Source: Methanococcoides methylutens MM1 (GTDB taxonomy: Archaea; Halobacteriota; Methanosarcinia; Methanosarcinales; Methanosarcinaceae). From it: a stretch of 64,000 nucleotides of DNA. The stretch is taken from NCBI RefSeq assembly GCF_000970325.1, contig NZ_CP009518.1, forward strand, positions 2,294,001 to 2,358,000, written 5' to 3'. Numbering within the stretch: position 1 is the first letter of the stretch; each line of letters opens with the position of its first letter. The position numbers were made by a program, and so were the translations under genes. Positions 9,214 to 18,193 of the stretch are shown here, one piece after another. The notes under the pieces are model-generated. The model was not told the origin of the DNA, did not search any database, and worked only from the letters and a program-made list of their open reading frames with translations.

Positions 9214-9834
9214 TCAGGCAGTTATCGATATATAAATATTGACCAGAAACTGCACGGCAAGCATTCCCAGAAGGGCTGCAAACGGAACGGTGAGGTTGTC
9301 ATGGCTACCGGAACGGGATTCCACATACATGCCTGTGATAGCACCAACCAGGGCTGTCGGGCCTGCAAAGGGCAAACTGCATATAGCTGCCCCCAGGATT
9401 CCCGCAATGGTTCCTTCAATTGTCTTCGACGAACTACCATAGCACATCTTCCCGTGTATACCCACTATGGTGGCCAGGCCATCGCCCACTGCAAGGACTA
9501 CAATGGAAGCATAACAGATACCCTCATCCAGCCTGTATGATAGCAACAGGAGCGATAGTATTGAGAGTAGATAGAGCAGGGGCTCAATGGCAAATCCCTC
9601 ATACTCATTCTTCCTCCAGAGGAGCCTGAAAAATAAGCAGGACCTTATTTTTGGCTTGATCAGATCGATCCCGAGAAAAAGAAGTGTAAGGAACAGGACA
9701 AGCCCCAATGCGACCTCCTTTCCCGAATAGACTGCCAGAACCGGAAAAAGAGCACCGGAGAGGTGCACCATTTTTCTTAACCTGAGATAGGAAAGGTATC
9801 TGGGTACAGTACATGCAAAATTTTTCAGCACCAT
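9214..9834 (-). CDS. Dolichol/phytol-kinase-like CTP-dependent lipid kinase
   Basis: A 206-residue polytopic membrane protein of the SEC59/phytol kinase/diacylglycerol kinase family. It has the N-terminal LRLRKMVHLSGALFPVL signature (KxxHxxG), a central cytidylyltransferase-like VLAVGDGLATIVGIHGK, and the following SSKTIEGTIAG motif, all typical. About six membrane spans are visible. Members phosphorylate isoprenoid alcohols, so a role in polyprenol recycling for N-glycosylation or lipid synthesis is plausible. A GGTGAA ribosome site precedes the ATG at 9834. Confidence 0.82.
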   Translation of the reverse strand: MVLKNFACTVPRYLSYLRLRKMVHLSGALFPVLAVYSGKEVALGLVLFLTLLFLGIDLIKPKIRSCLFFRLLWRKNEYEGFAIEPLLYLLSILSLLLLSYRLDEGICYASIVVLAVGDGLATIVGIHGKMCYGSSSKTIEGTIAGILGAAICSLPFAGPTALVGAITGMYVESRSGSHDNLTVPFAALLGMLAVQFLVNIYISITA

Positions 9835-9883
9835 TTGTTCACCGGTGAAAAATCATATATGCATAGTTATTGATTAGAACTCA

Positions 9884-11167
9884 ATGATAAACCTAAAGGA
9901 TGACATTCAGGCAGGAGTGGTCAAAAAACGATACATACTCGGCAGGAGGAATGAAAATGAGGATGGTGTGCTGGATATCGGCAGGTACCTTGCACTTGAC
10001 AGGTCCTCAGGTTCACATGTTGCCATTGATGCACTGAAACCACATGCTATCCTGATATGCGGCAAAAGAGGATATGGAAAGTCCTACACTATGGCCACCC
10101 TCATAGAGGAGATCTCCCTTTTACCGGACAACATCAGGCAGAACCTTTCATCCCTGGTTATCGACACAATGGGAATTTTCTGGACCCTGGACAGAGGGAA
10201 CGATCCACAGAAAGAACTGCTGCAGGAATGGAACATGGAACCTGCAGGGTTTGACGCAGAGGTCTTTGTGCCTGCAGGCCATGTGGATGAATACAGGGAA
10301 AGGCATATCGAGGTGACACCGTTCTCCATACCTGTGGCGCAATTACATGGTTACGACTGGTGTGAACTATTCAGCATAAAGACCACTTCTCCTCTTGGAG
10401 TGCTTCTGGTAAGAATAATCGAGGAAATGAGGGAAAGTAATGAGAGCTTTTCCTTCGAGGACATCAGCAGCAGAATCAATGCTGACGACAGGTCTGATGA
10501 TGTCACAAAGATGGCTGCTGAGAACTACCTGAGGACAGCGGCCTCGTGGAGCGTGTTCGAGAAGGATGCCTGCGGCATTTCCGAACTTATTAGAAAGGGA
10601 CGTACATCCGTCCTTGACGTGAGCAGCATTGAAGATAAGGTCGTACGCTCCGCAGTTGTCGGGATCATTGCCAGGGACACCTACAACAGGCGTCTTAAGG
10701 AGAGGCGCTCCTACGAGAGAATGGCCATGGGAGATGAGGACATCGAGCAAAAGATGCCCATGGTATGGATGTTCATCGATGAGGCGCACCTCTTCGTGCC
10801 CTCGCAGGGAGAAACACTGGCATCGGATGTCCTGATCAACGAATGGGTACGACAGGGAAGGCAGCCGGGACTGTCAATAATATTCGCGACCCAGAGGCCT
10901 GCGGCACTGCATCCGGACATCATATCCCAGTCAGACATAGTGATATGCCACAGGCTTACTGCAAGAGATGATATTGAGGCACTGGAAGCGATTCGGCCCA
11001 CATACATGAAGGAGAACATCGGAGATGCCATCAGGAAGATGGGACTTGAAAGAGGTATTGCGTTCGTTGTGGACGATACCTCGGAGAGCACACACCTTGT
11101 AAAGGTCAGGCCAAGATACAGCTGGCATGGCGGGAACGAACCAAGTGCATTGAATGAAAGGAGATGA
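9884..11167 (+). CDS. HerA-like hexameric ATPase (DUF87 type)
   Basis: A 427-residue FtsK/HerA-family ATPase. Walker A is GKRGYGKSYTM (about residues 56-66), Walker B is MVWMFIDEAHLFVP, and the sensor-like ATQRPAALHPD and following arginines are present. HerA proper pumps DNA strands in repair with NurA, but no nurA, mre11 or rad50 gene is next to this one, so it is an orphan paralogue of unknown role. A TATA-like CATATATGC at about 9853-9861 would place transcription at or beside the ATG, suggesting a leaderless mRNA. It overlaps or abuts the next gene. Confidence 0.85.
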   Translation: MINLKDDIQAGVVKKRYILGRRNENEDGVLDIGRYLALDRSSGSHVAIDALKPHAILICGKRGYGKSYTMATLIEEISLLPDNIRQNLSSLVIDTMGIFWTLDRGNDPQKELLQEWNMEPAGFDAEVFVPAGHVDEYRERHIEVTPFSIPVAQLHGYDWCELFSIKTTSPLGVLLVRIIEEMRESNESFSFEDISSRINADDRSDDVTKMAAENYLRTAASWSVFEKDACGISELIRKGRTSVLDVSSIEDKVVRSAVVGIIARDTYNRRLKERRSYERMAMGDEDIEQKMPMVWMFIDEAHLFVPSQGETLASDVLINEWVRQGRQPGLSIIFATQRPAALHPDIISQSDIVICHRLTARDDIEALEAIRPTYMKENIGDAIRKMGLERGIAFVVDDTSESTHLVKVRPRYSWHGGNEPSALNERR

Positions 11168-11172
11168 GAATA

Positions 11173-12114
11173 ATGGATATGAAGAAAAGTGCTGACATGG
11201 TGATCAACACCTGCATGGGTGCAAAGGAAGGGGAAACTGTGCTTATCGTGACCGATACATGCACAGATGAGAAGATAACTAAGGCATTGTATACCTCAGC
11301 AGTCGATGCCGGATGCGAGGCATTGCTACTTACGATGGAACCAAGGGCACAGCATGGTGCCGAACCACCTGCACTTGTTGAAGAAGCCATGAAGAACGCC
11401 GATGTCCTGCTCGCCCCGGCATCAAAATCACTGACCCACACAAAGGCACGCAAACATGCATCCGAGAACGGAACAAGGACCGCTACAATGCCGGGAATTA
11501 CCATCGGAATGATGGAGGAAGGCGGGCTGAACGCGGATTATGAGAAGATCAACAGCCTTGCGGATGAGCTTCTTGAGACACTTAAGGGGTCAAAAGAAGT
11601 GCGCATCACCACGGAACTTGGAACTGATCTTGTCATTGATGTCGACGGCGGAGAATGGATGGCAGACACCGGCATGTGCCAGAAGAAGGGGGAGACCACA
11701 AACCTGCCTGCAGGAGAGATGTACATCGCTCCGAAGAACGTGAACGGCAAAGCTGTGATCGACGGATCCATGGCAGGTATCGGATTGCTTGAAGAACCAC
11801 TGGTCATCGAGATCCGGGACAGGAAGGCTGTGAGCTTTGAAGGCGAGGGGGCTGAAAAGCTTGAAGAGATGGTGAACAGAGTAGGACCGGACGGACGTAA
11901 CATTGCCGAGCTGGGAATAGGCATTAATCCGGCTGCGATGCTCATCGGCGTGATACTTGAGGATGAAAAGGTGGGTGGCACCATACACATTGCACTTGGA
12001 GACAATTCCACATTCGGAGGAGATGTTTCCGTTGACCTTCACCTGGATGGGATCATCACGGGACCGAAAGTGATTGTTGATGGCAAGGACCTGAAAGTAG
12101 AACGCTTTGCCTGA
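11173..12114 (+). CDS. M29-like aminopeptidase (aminopeptidase T family)
   Basis: A 313-residue protein of the COG2309 leucyl aminopeptidase/thermophilic metalloprotease family. Family blocks seen include NLPAGEMYIAP, NIAELGIGINP and IHIALGDN, which carry the Glu, Glu and His/Asp metal ligands. The start at 11173 was chosen because AGGAG lies nine bases upstream; an in-frame ATG at 11164 sits too close to that site. It follows the HerA-like gene by 5 bp and is probably in one operon with it. Expected to trim peptides in the cytoplasm. Confidence 0.82.
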   Translation: MDMKKSADMVINTCMGAKEGETVLIVTDTCTDEKITKALYTSAVDAGCEALLLTMEPRAQHGAEPPALVEEAMKNADVLLAPASKSLTHTKARKHASENGTRTATMPGITIGMMEEGGLNADYEKINSLADELLETLKGSKEVRITTELGTDLVIDVDGGEWMADTGMCQKKGETTNLPAGEMYIAPKNVNGKAVIDGSMAGIGLLEEPLVIEIRDRKAVSFEGEGAEKLEEMVNRVGPDGRNIAELGIGINPAAMLIGVILEDEKVGGTIHIALGDNSTFGGDVSVDLHLDGIITGPKVIVDGKDLKVERFA

Positions 12115-12254
12115 GATATTTCAGGCCTGTCACTTTGTGACCGGGCTATATATTGACACGGAAATATTTTTCCGGTAGAAAGTACTTAAATAACTGAAAG
12201 ATATTATCTGAGCAAAGAATTCACGATCATTTGAAAATTTCACCGGTGATTATA

Positions 12255-12737
12255 ATGAAAGGAAGAGTATGGAAGTTCGGAGATGACGTTGACACTGATG
12301 CCGTCATCCCTGGAAGATACCTCGTGATGAACACTCCCGAGGAACTTGCCCCGTATACCTTTATCGGGGTACGCCCGGAATTTGCTGAAAATGTCAAGGA
12401 GAACGACATCGTTGTTGCAGGAAACAACTTCGGATGCGGTTCTTCAAGAGAACACGCACCAATCGCCCTCAAGGGAACAAAGGTAGGATGCGTTATCGCA
12501 AAATCATTCGCAAGGATCTTCTTCAGGAATGCGATCAACATTGGTGTTGCGCTCCTTGAGTGCCCTGACACCGACAAGATCGATGATGGGGATGAGATCT
12601 CCGTAGACTTTGAATCCGGTACCATCGAGAACCTTACAAAGGGCGAGAAGTACCAGGCTACACCTTTACCTGATTTTGTCCGCGGTATCGTAGATGCAGG
12701 CGGATTAAAGGAATACACAAGGAAGATCATTGATTGA
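12255..12737 (+). CDS. leuD: 3-isopropylmalate dehydratase small subunit
   Basis: Small (swivel) subunit of the aconitase-type enzyme of leucine synthesis. Motifs are DTDAVIPGRYL near the N-terminus and NNFGCGSSREHAP in the centre. The substrate loop reads YLVM; from the literature on methanogen enzymes, YLRT marks homoaconitase and YLV-type loops mark isopropylmalate isomerase, which favours LeuD. The ATG at 12255 follows GGTGAT by four bases and gives 160 residues, the usual size. The large subunit gene is not here. LeuB follows 107 bp downstream. Confidence 0.85.
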   Translation: MKGRVWKFGDDVDTDAVIPGRYLVMNTPEELAPYTFIGVRPEFAENVKENDIVVAGNNFGCGSSREHAPIALKGTKVGCVIAKSFARIFFRNAINIGVALLECPDTDKIDDGDEISVDFESGTIENLTKGEKYQATPLPDFVRGIVDAGGLKEYTRKIID

Positions 12738-12843
12738 TCTTACCTTTCCTTTTTGTTCTTAACGTTCGATTTCTATCGACGTTCACGCTAACTGAATAAA
12801 ATATGAAAAATCTAAATCTTGAATAACCAATTGGAGGAAATTT

Positions 12844-13971
12844 ATGGCACAATATAAAGTACCAGTCCTGCCTGGTGACGGTATCGGCCCTGAGATCATA
12901 GCTGAGGGTAAGAAAGTCATCGACGCAGCTGGAGAGAAGTTCGGATTCGATGTTGACTGGATAGAGTTCCCACACGGTGCAGACCACTATCTTGAGACAG
13001 GCGAACTGATATCCGAGGATTCACTTAAAGAGCTTTCAGCATACGAGGCGATCTATCTCGGTTCTATCGGAGATGACAGGATCGCACCTGGCGTACTTGA
13101 GAAAGGTATCCTGCTCGCTGCAAGGTTCTATTTCGACCAGTACATCAACCTGCGTCCTATCAAGCTTCTGGAAGGCGTATGGTGCCCGCTCAAGGACAAG
13201 ACACCTGAAGACATCGATTTCGTTGTTGTAAGGGAAAACACCGAGGACTTCTACATCGGTATCGGCGGACGTGCAAATTCCGGCATGAGCAAGGACCTTC
13301 TTGAGGTCAACAGGACACTCTACAACGCAAAGTTCGGACTTGACATCGAGACCGACAGCGAGGAGATCGCATACCAGATAGGCATGATCTCAAAGGAAGG
13401 CACACAGAGAGTCATGGAATACTCCTTCGACCTTGCTGAGAAGAGGAACAAGCACGTTTCATCCGTTGACAAGGCAAACGTCCTTTCAGACATCTACGGA
13501 TTCTGGAGAGAGGAATTCAACGCAATCTCTGAGAAGCACCCTGATGTCAAGACAGACTTCAACTTCGTTGACGCCATCACCATGTGGTTCGTCAAGAACC
13601 CTGAGTGGTTCGATGTTGTCGTTACACCGAACATGTTCGGTGACATCATCACTGACCTTGGTGCAATGGTACAGGGCGGCCTCGGACTTGCACCTGGCGG
13701 AAACATCAACCCGAACGGTACAAGCATGTTCGAGCCTATCCACGGTTCAGCACCAAAGTACAAGGGCCAGAACAAGGTCAACCCTATCGCAACAATCTGG
13801 GCAGGCGCAATGCTCATCGAACAGCTCGGTGAGAAGGAAGCTGCAGACTCCATCGTCTCTGCTATCGAGCAGAACATCAAGGAAGCAAAGGTCCAGACCT
13901 ACGACATGGGTGGCTCAAACACTACCACAGATGTTGGTGACGACATCGCAAGGATCCTGCTCGGGCAGTAA
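12844..13971 (+). CDS. leuB: 3-isopropylmalate / isocitrate-type dehydrogenase
   Basis: NAD-dependent beta-decarboxylating dehydrogenase of 375 residues. Motifs: [13 protein letters not shown] at the N-terminus, [15 protein letters not shown], and [22 protein letters not shown] with the metal-binding aspartates, then [13 protein letters not shown] near the C-terminus. The neighbouring leuD supports 3-isopropylmalate as substrate; the paralogous homoisocitrate dehydrogenase (AksF) of coenzyme B synthesis cannot be excluded from sequence alone. A GGAGG ribosome site (TTGGAGGAAATTT) sits close to the ATG. Codon use suggests strong expression. Confidence 0.85.
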   Translation: MAQYKVPVLPGDGIGPEIIAEGKKVIDAAGEKFGFDVDWIEFPHGADHYLETGELISEDSLKELSAYEAIYLGSIGDDRIAPGVLEKGILLAARFYFDQYINLRPIKLLEGVWCPLKDKTPEDIDFVVVRENTEDFYIGIGGRANSGMSKDLLEVNRTLYNAKFGLDIETDSEEIAYQIGMISKEGTQRVMEYSFDLAEKRNKHVSSVDKANVLSDIYGFWREEFNAISEKHPDVKTDFNFVDAITMWFVKNPEWFDVVVTPNMFGDIITDLGAMVQGGLGLAPGGNINPNGTSMFEPIHGSAPKYKGQNKVNPIATIWAGAMLIEQLGEKEAADSIVSAIEQNIKEAKVQTYDMGGSNTTTDVGDDIARILLGQ

Positions 13972-14254
13972 ATCCAACATATCAATATTTTCTTTTTTGC
14001 CTTCACGTCTGCAAAGGCGTGGAGGAACTTTGATCTTTTTCCGGCATCTTCTGATCCGGAGCCATTTCGATAAGTTATCAGCAGTACTTTGGTTCCAGAC
14101 CAGACATGTCTATCGAAATTAATTGAAGGCAACCTATTTTCATCTCTGTTATCTATCGATCTATCCAGTAGCAACAGGAATGCTTAAATTTGTTGTTAAC
14201 CATTCCTGCATTATTGGTTAACGGTATTTTATGAATACAAAAGGTGACATAAAA

Positions 14255-15826
14255 ATGAGAAGAAAAGACATATTCCCAAAGATAATGTGCACCCAGCATC
14301 CTGATTCGGTATCAAAGTATATTGCAACCCAAAAGGAAGTGGAGGAAGCAGTTGAAGCTGCCCTGAAGTATGAATGTGATGAATACATGCCTGATTATGA
14401 AGGTAAAGCAACCCCATACCATCAAAATGTACAGATCGTTTCAAAGTTCATAGAAGAGACAGACCTGATCCCGGGAAACAATTTTTACATCACTCCAAGA
14501 GTCCCCAGTGCAACGCAAGAAAATCGTTTTCGGCAGATCATGGTCATGATGTCAATTGCAGAGGCAAACTATAATTCCCACGAATTCTCAAGCACACAGG
14601 CCATAACAGAACTGATACATCCAATGACAAGTACTACGGAGGAGATCATCGAATCCCAGAAGCACATGGTCGAGGTCGGAGAGCTTGCCAAAAAGGAGTT
14701 CCAGTTTGAGATGGAGACACCTCGTGTGATCCCGCTGATCGAAGATGTACAGGGATTACTTAATGCAGAAGCAACCGTAGAGAACACCATCAGCTCCACA
14801 GAGAAAATGCTCGATCAGGATCTTGACAAATACAGGGTATTTATAGGAAAATCAGATTCTGCTCTTTCTTTTGGCCATGTGGCAAGTGCCCTTTCATGCA
14901 AATATGCAATAAATGAACTTTGCGGACTTGAAAAAAAGATCGATACGAACATAGGCATAATCTTCGGAGCCGGGACCCTTCCGTTCAGGGGACACCTGAA
15001 CAGGCAAAACGCACCCAACTTCTTTGAAGAATATAAAGGGATCAGCACGATCACTTTGCAATCTGCTATCAGGTTCAACCACTCGGAAAATGAATCACGT
15101 GAACTGATAAAGTATGCCAGAGAAAAGCTCTCAGGTTCACCGGAAACATATGACCAGAATGCCAAAACAGACCTGATCAATATGATCGCCATACTTGGTT
15201 CAAGATACAATCAGGTAATACAACATATAGCACCAACAGTAAGTTGCATATCCAGCCTGATGCCACAACAAAGAGACCGCCTGATACATGGAAGCAGCAC
15301 CGGATACTCAAGAGAGATACCTGAGATAAGTGGTATAACCTCACTCTGTCGCAAAGATATTGCAGAAGAGCTGGAGAAGAGTATTCCGTCAGAAATGCTC
15401 AGTTTCCCTAGGGCAATTAAATTTACAGGAGCACTTTACTCGATAGGGTTGCCCCCAGAAGTGATCGGATTGGGAAATGCTCTGGAAGACATCCGGAAAA
15501 CAATCGGAGAAGATGCATTTGAAGCCCTGATACAGAAATACTTCCCGTCAATGGGATCAGACCTTAACTTCGCTTTCGGATACCTTGACCTGAGATCTGC
15601 AGATCGGTTCCTCCCCGCATTTGCCCAACGGTCCTTACAGAAGGACGTTGACATCCTAAAAGACATATTCGACATCGATCACGACTGTGACCCATCATAC
15701 CGAAAACTGCTGGAGATAATGCAGCCTGAACTGATAAGACCTGATGAGCAGCCGGATGAAAATGTATCACACATTATAGAGTCAACACTACTCCAGATGG
15801 CAAAAATAAGAAGGACAGTTGGATAA
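14255..15826 (+). CDS. ppcA: Phosphoenolpyruvate carboxylase, archaeal type
   Basis: Carboxylates PEP to oxaloacetate, feeding the partial citric acid cycle that supplies 2-oxoglutarate or aspartate in methanogens. The protein is about 523 residues, the short archaeal form, far smaller than the bacterial enzyme. It opens with KIMCTQHPDSVSKYI and contains GAGTLPFRGHLNR and ITTLQSAIRFNH-like blocks typical of the family. The ATG at 14255 follows AAGGTGA by seven bases; an upstream ATG at 14231 lacks such a site. It stands alone, with a 283-bp leader region after leuB. Confidence 0.92.
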   Translation: MRRKDIFPKIMCTQHPDSVSKYIATQKEVEEAVEAALKYECDEYMPDYEGKATPYHQNVQIVSKFIEETDLIPGNNFYITPRVPSATQENRFRQIMVMMSIAEANYNSHEFSSTQAITELIHPMTSTTEEIIESQKHMVEVGELAKKEFQFEMETPRVIPLIEDVQGLLNAEATVENTISSTEKMLDQDLDKYRVFIGKSDSALSFGHVASALSCKYAINELCGLEKKIDTNIGIIFGAGTLPFRGHLNRQNAPNFFEEYKGISTITLQSAIRFNHSENESRELIKYAREKLSGSPETYDQNAKTDLINMIAILGSRYNQVIQHIAPTVSCISSLMPQQRDRLIHGSSTGYSREIPEISGITSLCRKDIAEELEKSIPSEMLSFPRAIKFTGALYSIGLPPEVIGLGNALEDIRKTIGEDAFEALIQKYFPSMGSDLNFAFGYLDLRSADRFLPAFAQRSLQKDVDILKDIFDIDHDCDPSYRKLLEIMQPELIRPDEQPDENVSHIIESTLLQMAKIRRTVG

Positions 15827-15871
15827 AGCAAGCGACCTTCACAGGATAAGAAAAAACACAGAAACCTTTTG

Positions 15872-15901
15872 CACAGGCATCGACAAGCGTACATGCCTGT
15901 G
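15872..15901. terminator. Inverted repeat after ppcA
   Basis: CACAGGCAT and ATGCCTGTG form a nine-base stem around a 12-base loop, 45 bp after the ppcA stop. No T-run follows on the plus strand, so it may be a terminator of weak type or an mRNA end-stabilising hairpin. Confidence 0.4.
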
Positions 15902-16003
15902 AAAAAGGAAACTATATATGAGCAGGAACAAGATATATTATAATGGGCACAAATCGTGTGCTATTGATACAAATTAAAAAAGGGGCTATTGTGGGGAAGG
16001 GTC

Positions 16004-17359
16004 ATGAAGATAAAGAGAATCGTAGTAAAGAATCTTTTTGGGACGTTCGATCATGATATCCCGCTAAATACAGATGAGCACATCACCATCCTTCACGGGC
16101 CGAATGGTATCGGAAAGACCGTACTACTTCAGATGCTCAATTCCCTTTTCCGATCCAACTACTTTGAACTCTATCGCATCCCCTTCAGCAATCTGACAGT
16201 TGAGTTCAGTGACCGGAGCAAACTGGTTGTGAAGAAAAAGCTCCATCTGGATGAAAATACCCCGCATCCACCGGAAGATAATTCCTACAGGGAACTGGGA
16301 TTTGAACTCCTGAGACCCGGAAAGAAGAAACAGCGCTATACTGTCAAACCCATTGACATAGAGGAAGTTTTCTCGTCTTTCAAGGTCGAGCATATGATAC
16401 CTGAACTTGAAAGGATCGATAATAACACATGGGTCCATTTCACCACTCAGGAAAAGCTAACATCCGAGGAAGTGATGAACCTCTTTAGTGATCGCCTTCC
16501 GCAGAAAAGGAAGGATGAACCTGCATGGCTCAAGACCGCACTGAGCTCCATAAATATCTGTTTCATCAAAACACAGCGCCTTTTAAGCATATCATATTCG
16601 CAACCGGTTGAGACAGAGAGGAAGACAGCAGTTACTCCTTCAGTGATTAGTTATTCCGAAGAACTTGCAAACCTGATGCAGAAGAAACTTGCTGAGTATG
16701 CAACCCTTTCGCAATCCCTTGACCGTACTTTCCCTACACGGATGTTAAAGAACGGAGAGCATCCGGAAACATCCATCGAGGATCTCAAAACGGAGTTAAA
16801 GGAGCTTGAACAAAAGCGCAAGTGCCTGATCGATGCGGGATTCATTGATACTGAGGAAGGAATTGATGTTGATGAGCTCAAGGATATCAATGAGAAGAAC
16901 AAGAACTTCCTGCAGCTATACATAGAGGATGTCGAACAGAAGCTCAGCGTCTTTGATGAGATCACCCGGAGGATAGACCTCCTTATCAGGATCATAAACT
17001 GCAGGTTCCTTTACAAGAAATTATCAGTGAACAAAAAGGATGGTTTCATATTCACAACCTCAGAGGACATGCGTCTCTCCCCTACCAAACTGTCTTCAGG
17101 AGAACAGCAGGAACTTGTCCTGTTCTATGAACTGTTGTTCCATGTGGACCCTGAATCCCTGATACTCATTGACGAACCTGAGATATCACTGCATGTCCTG
17201 TGGCAGCAGCAATTCCTCAGGGACCTGCAGTCAATAACAGAACTGGCTGGATTCGACATTCTCATTGCTACACATTCACCGCAGATAATACATGACCGCT
17301 GGGACCTCACCGTCGAACTTAGAGGACGTGACGATGAAGAAATACCTGACAGCCGATGA
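16004..17359 (+). CDS. AAA_15/ABC-type ATPase, AriA-like (PARIS defence)
   Basis: A 451-residue ATPase of the OLD/RecF-like ABC class. Walker A is GPNGIGKT (residues 32-39), the ABC signature LSSGEQQ lies near 362, Walker B LILIDEPE near 386, and the H-loop ATHSP near 422. Residues about 225-340 are charged and probably coiled coil. The reading frame overlaps the following DUF4435 gene by 26 bp. ATPase of this type plus DUF4435 is the gene make-up of PARIS, in which AriA senses phage anti-restriction proteins and releases AriB. The start at 16004 has GGAAGG just upstream. Role inferred from pairing. Confidence 0.78.
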   Translation: MKIKRIVVKNLFGTFDHDIPLNTDEHITILHGPNGIGKTVLLQMLNSLFRSNYFELYRIPFSNLTVEFSDRSKLVVKKKLHLDENTPHPPEDNSYRELGFELLRPGKKKQRYTVKPIDIEEVFSSFKVEHMIPELERIDNNTWVHFTTQEKLTSEEVMNLFSDRLPQKRKDEPAWLKTALSSINICFIKTQRLLSISYSQPVETERKTAVTPSVISYSEELANLMQKKLAEYATLSQSLDRTFPTRMLKNGEHPETSIEDLKTELKELEQKRKCLIDAGFIDTEEGIDVDELKDINEKNKNFLQLYIEDVEQKLSVFDEITRRIDLLIRIINCRFLYKKLSVNKKDGFIFTTSEDMRLSPTKLSSGEQQELVLFYELLFHVDPESLILIDEPEISLHVLWQQQFLRDLQSITELAGFDILIATHSPQIIHDRWDLTVELRGRDDEEIPDSR

Positions 17360-18185
17360 TATAGCCAATAGCGCCAGAATGATGCGAACCCAGTATAGCG
17401 GGAGCATCGTGATAATCGAAGGCAGCACCGACATGAGGTTGTACAAGCGCTTTGTGGAGGACAGGAAATGCAGGCTTATTCCTGCCAACGGCAAGGAGAA
17501 CGCCATTAAGGTCGTTAATATCCTTGAAAGATCGAACTTTGAAGGGATACTCACTATAGTTGATGCCGATTTCTGGCGCCTTGACAGGGTTGATTTTGAA
17601 GAAAGGAATGTTCTTGTCACCGATACACACGACCTTGAAACAATGCTTATTGAATCGGAAGCACTCGACAGGCTCCTGGAAGAATTTGCAGCACCATTCA
17701 AACTCCAGAAAATAAAAACGCCTGTCAGAGAATTGCTCCTTGAGGCAGCTATGCCCATAGGACTTTTCAGATGGCTTTCCTCATCCTCAAAGGATAAGCT
17801 ATCACTAAGGTTCAAGGACATGCATTTCGACAGCTTCATGGAGAAGTTCCCACTGTCTGTCAATATCAGGCACATGATCAGAGAGGTCAAGGAGAACTCA
17901 CATGAGTACTCACTGAACGAAAAGAAGGTCAAGAAAAAGATCATCACTCTTCTTAAGGAAGAACACGATCCCTGGCAGACATGCTCGGGCCATGATATGG
18001 TAGAGATACTTGCATACGGACTACGGGAGGTTTTCGGCAACTCCGATTCCCGCTATGCAACAGAAGGTATCGTTGACAGGAGCCTCAGGCTTGCCTATGA
18101 TATAACGATGTTCCGGAAAACTGAGCTTTACCGATCGATACAGGAATGGGAAGAGCAGAACCAGCCCTTTGTAGTACTCCAGTAA
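17334..18185 (+). CDS. DUF4435 TOPRIM-like protein, AriB-like effector
   Basis: A 283-residue protein starting with MKKYLTADDI; GAGG lies eight bases before the ATG. The N-terminal part fits the TOPRIM-related DUF4435 fold: IVIIEGSTD supplies the acidic residue E29, IVDADFWRL supplies the D77-x-D79 pair, and DTHDLETM follows at about 97. In PARIS, AriB is the toxic nuclease effector released from AriA. It overlaps its partner by 26 bp, suggesting fixed stoichiometry through translational coupling. The remaining C-terminal region is helical. A different OLD-like pair is the main alternative. Confidence 0.75.
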   Translation: MKKYLTADDIANSARMMRTQYSGSIVIIEGSTDMRLYKRFVEDRKCRLIPANGKENAIKVVNILERSNFEGILTIVDADFWRLDRVDFEERNVLVTDTHDLETMLIESEALDRLLEEFAAPFKLQKIKTPVRELLLEAAMPIGLFRWLSSSSKDKLSLRFKDMHFDSFMEKFPLSVNIRHMIREVKENSHEYSLNEKKVKKKIITLLKEEHDPWQTCSGHDMVEILAYGLREVFGNSDSRYATEGIVDRSLRLAYDITMFRKTELYRSIQEWEEQNQPFVVLQ

Positions 18186-18193
18186 GAGCAAGC

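Noticed and set aside
12255-13971. LeuD and LeuB considered as AksE and AksF of coenzyme B synthesis
   Set aside because: The YLVM loop of the small subunit and the pairing favour leucine synthesis, although the dehydrogenase alone is not decisive.
13433-14122. 229-codon frame overlapping the end of leuB
   Set aside because: Rich in Ser, Thr and Arg, as expected for the plus-one frame of leuB, and without a ribosome site or family match.
17276-18040. Long antisense open frame of 254 codons opposite the DUF4435 gene
   Set aside because: Serine-rich composition typical of an antisense shadow; it overlaps a frame with clear motifs and ribosome site.
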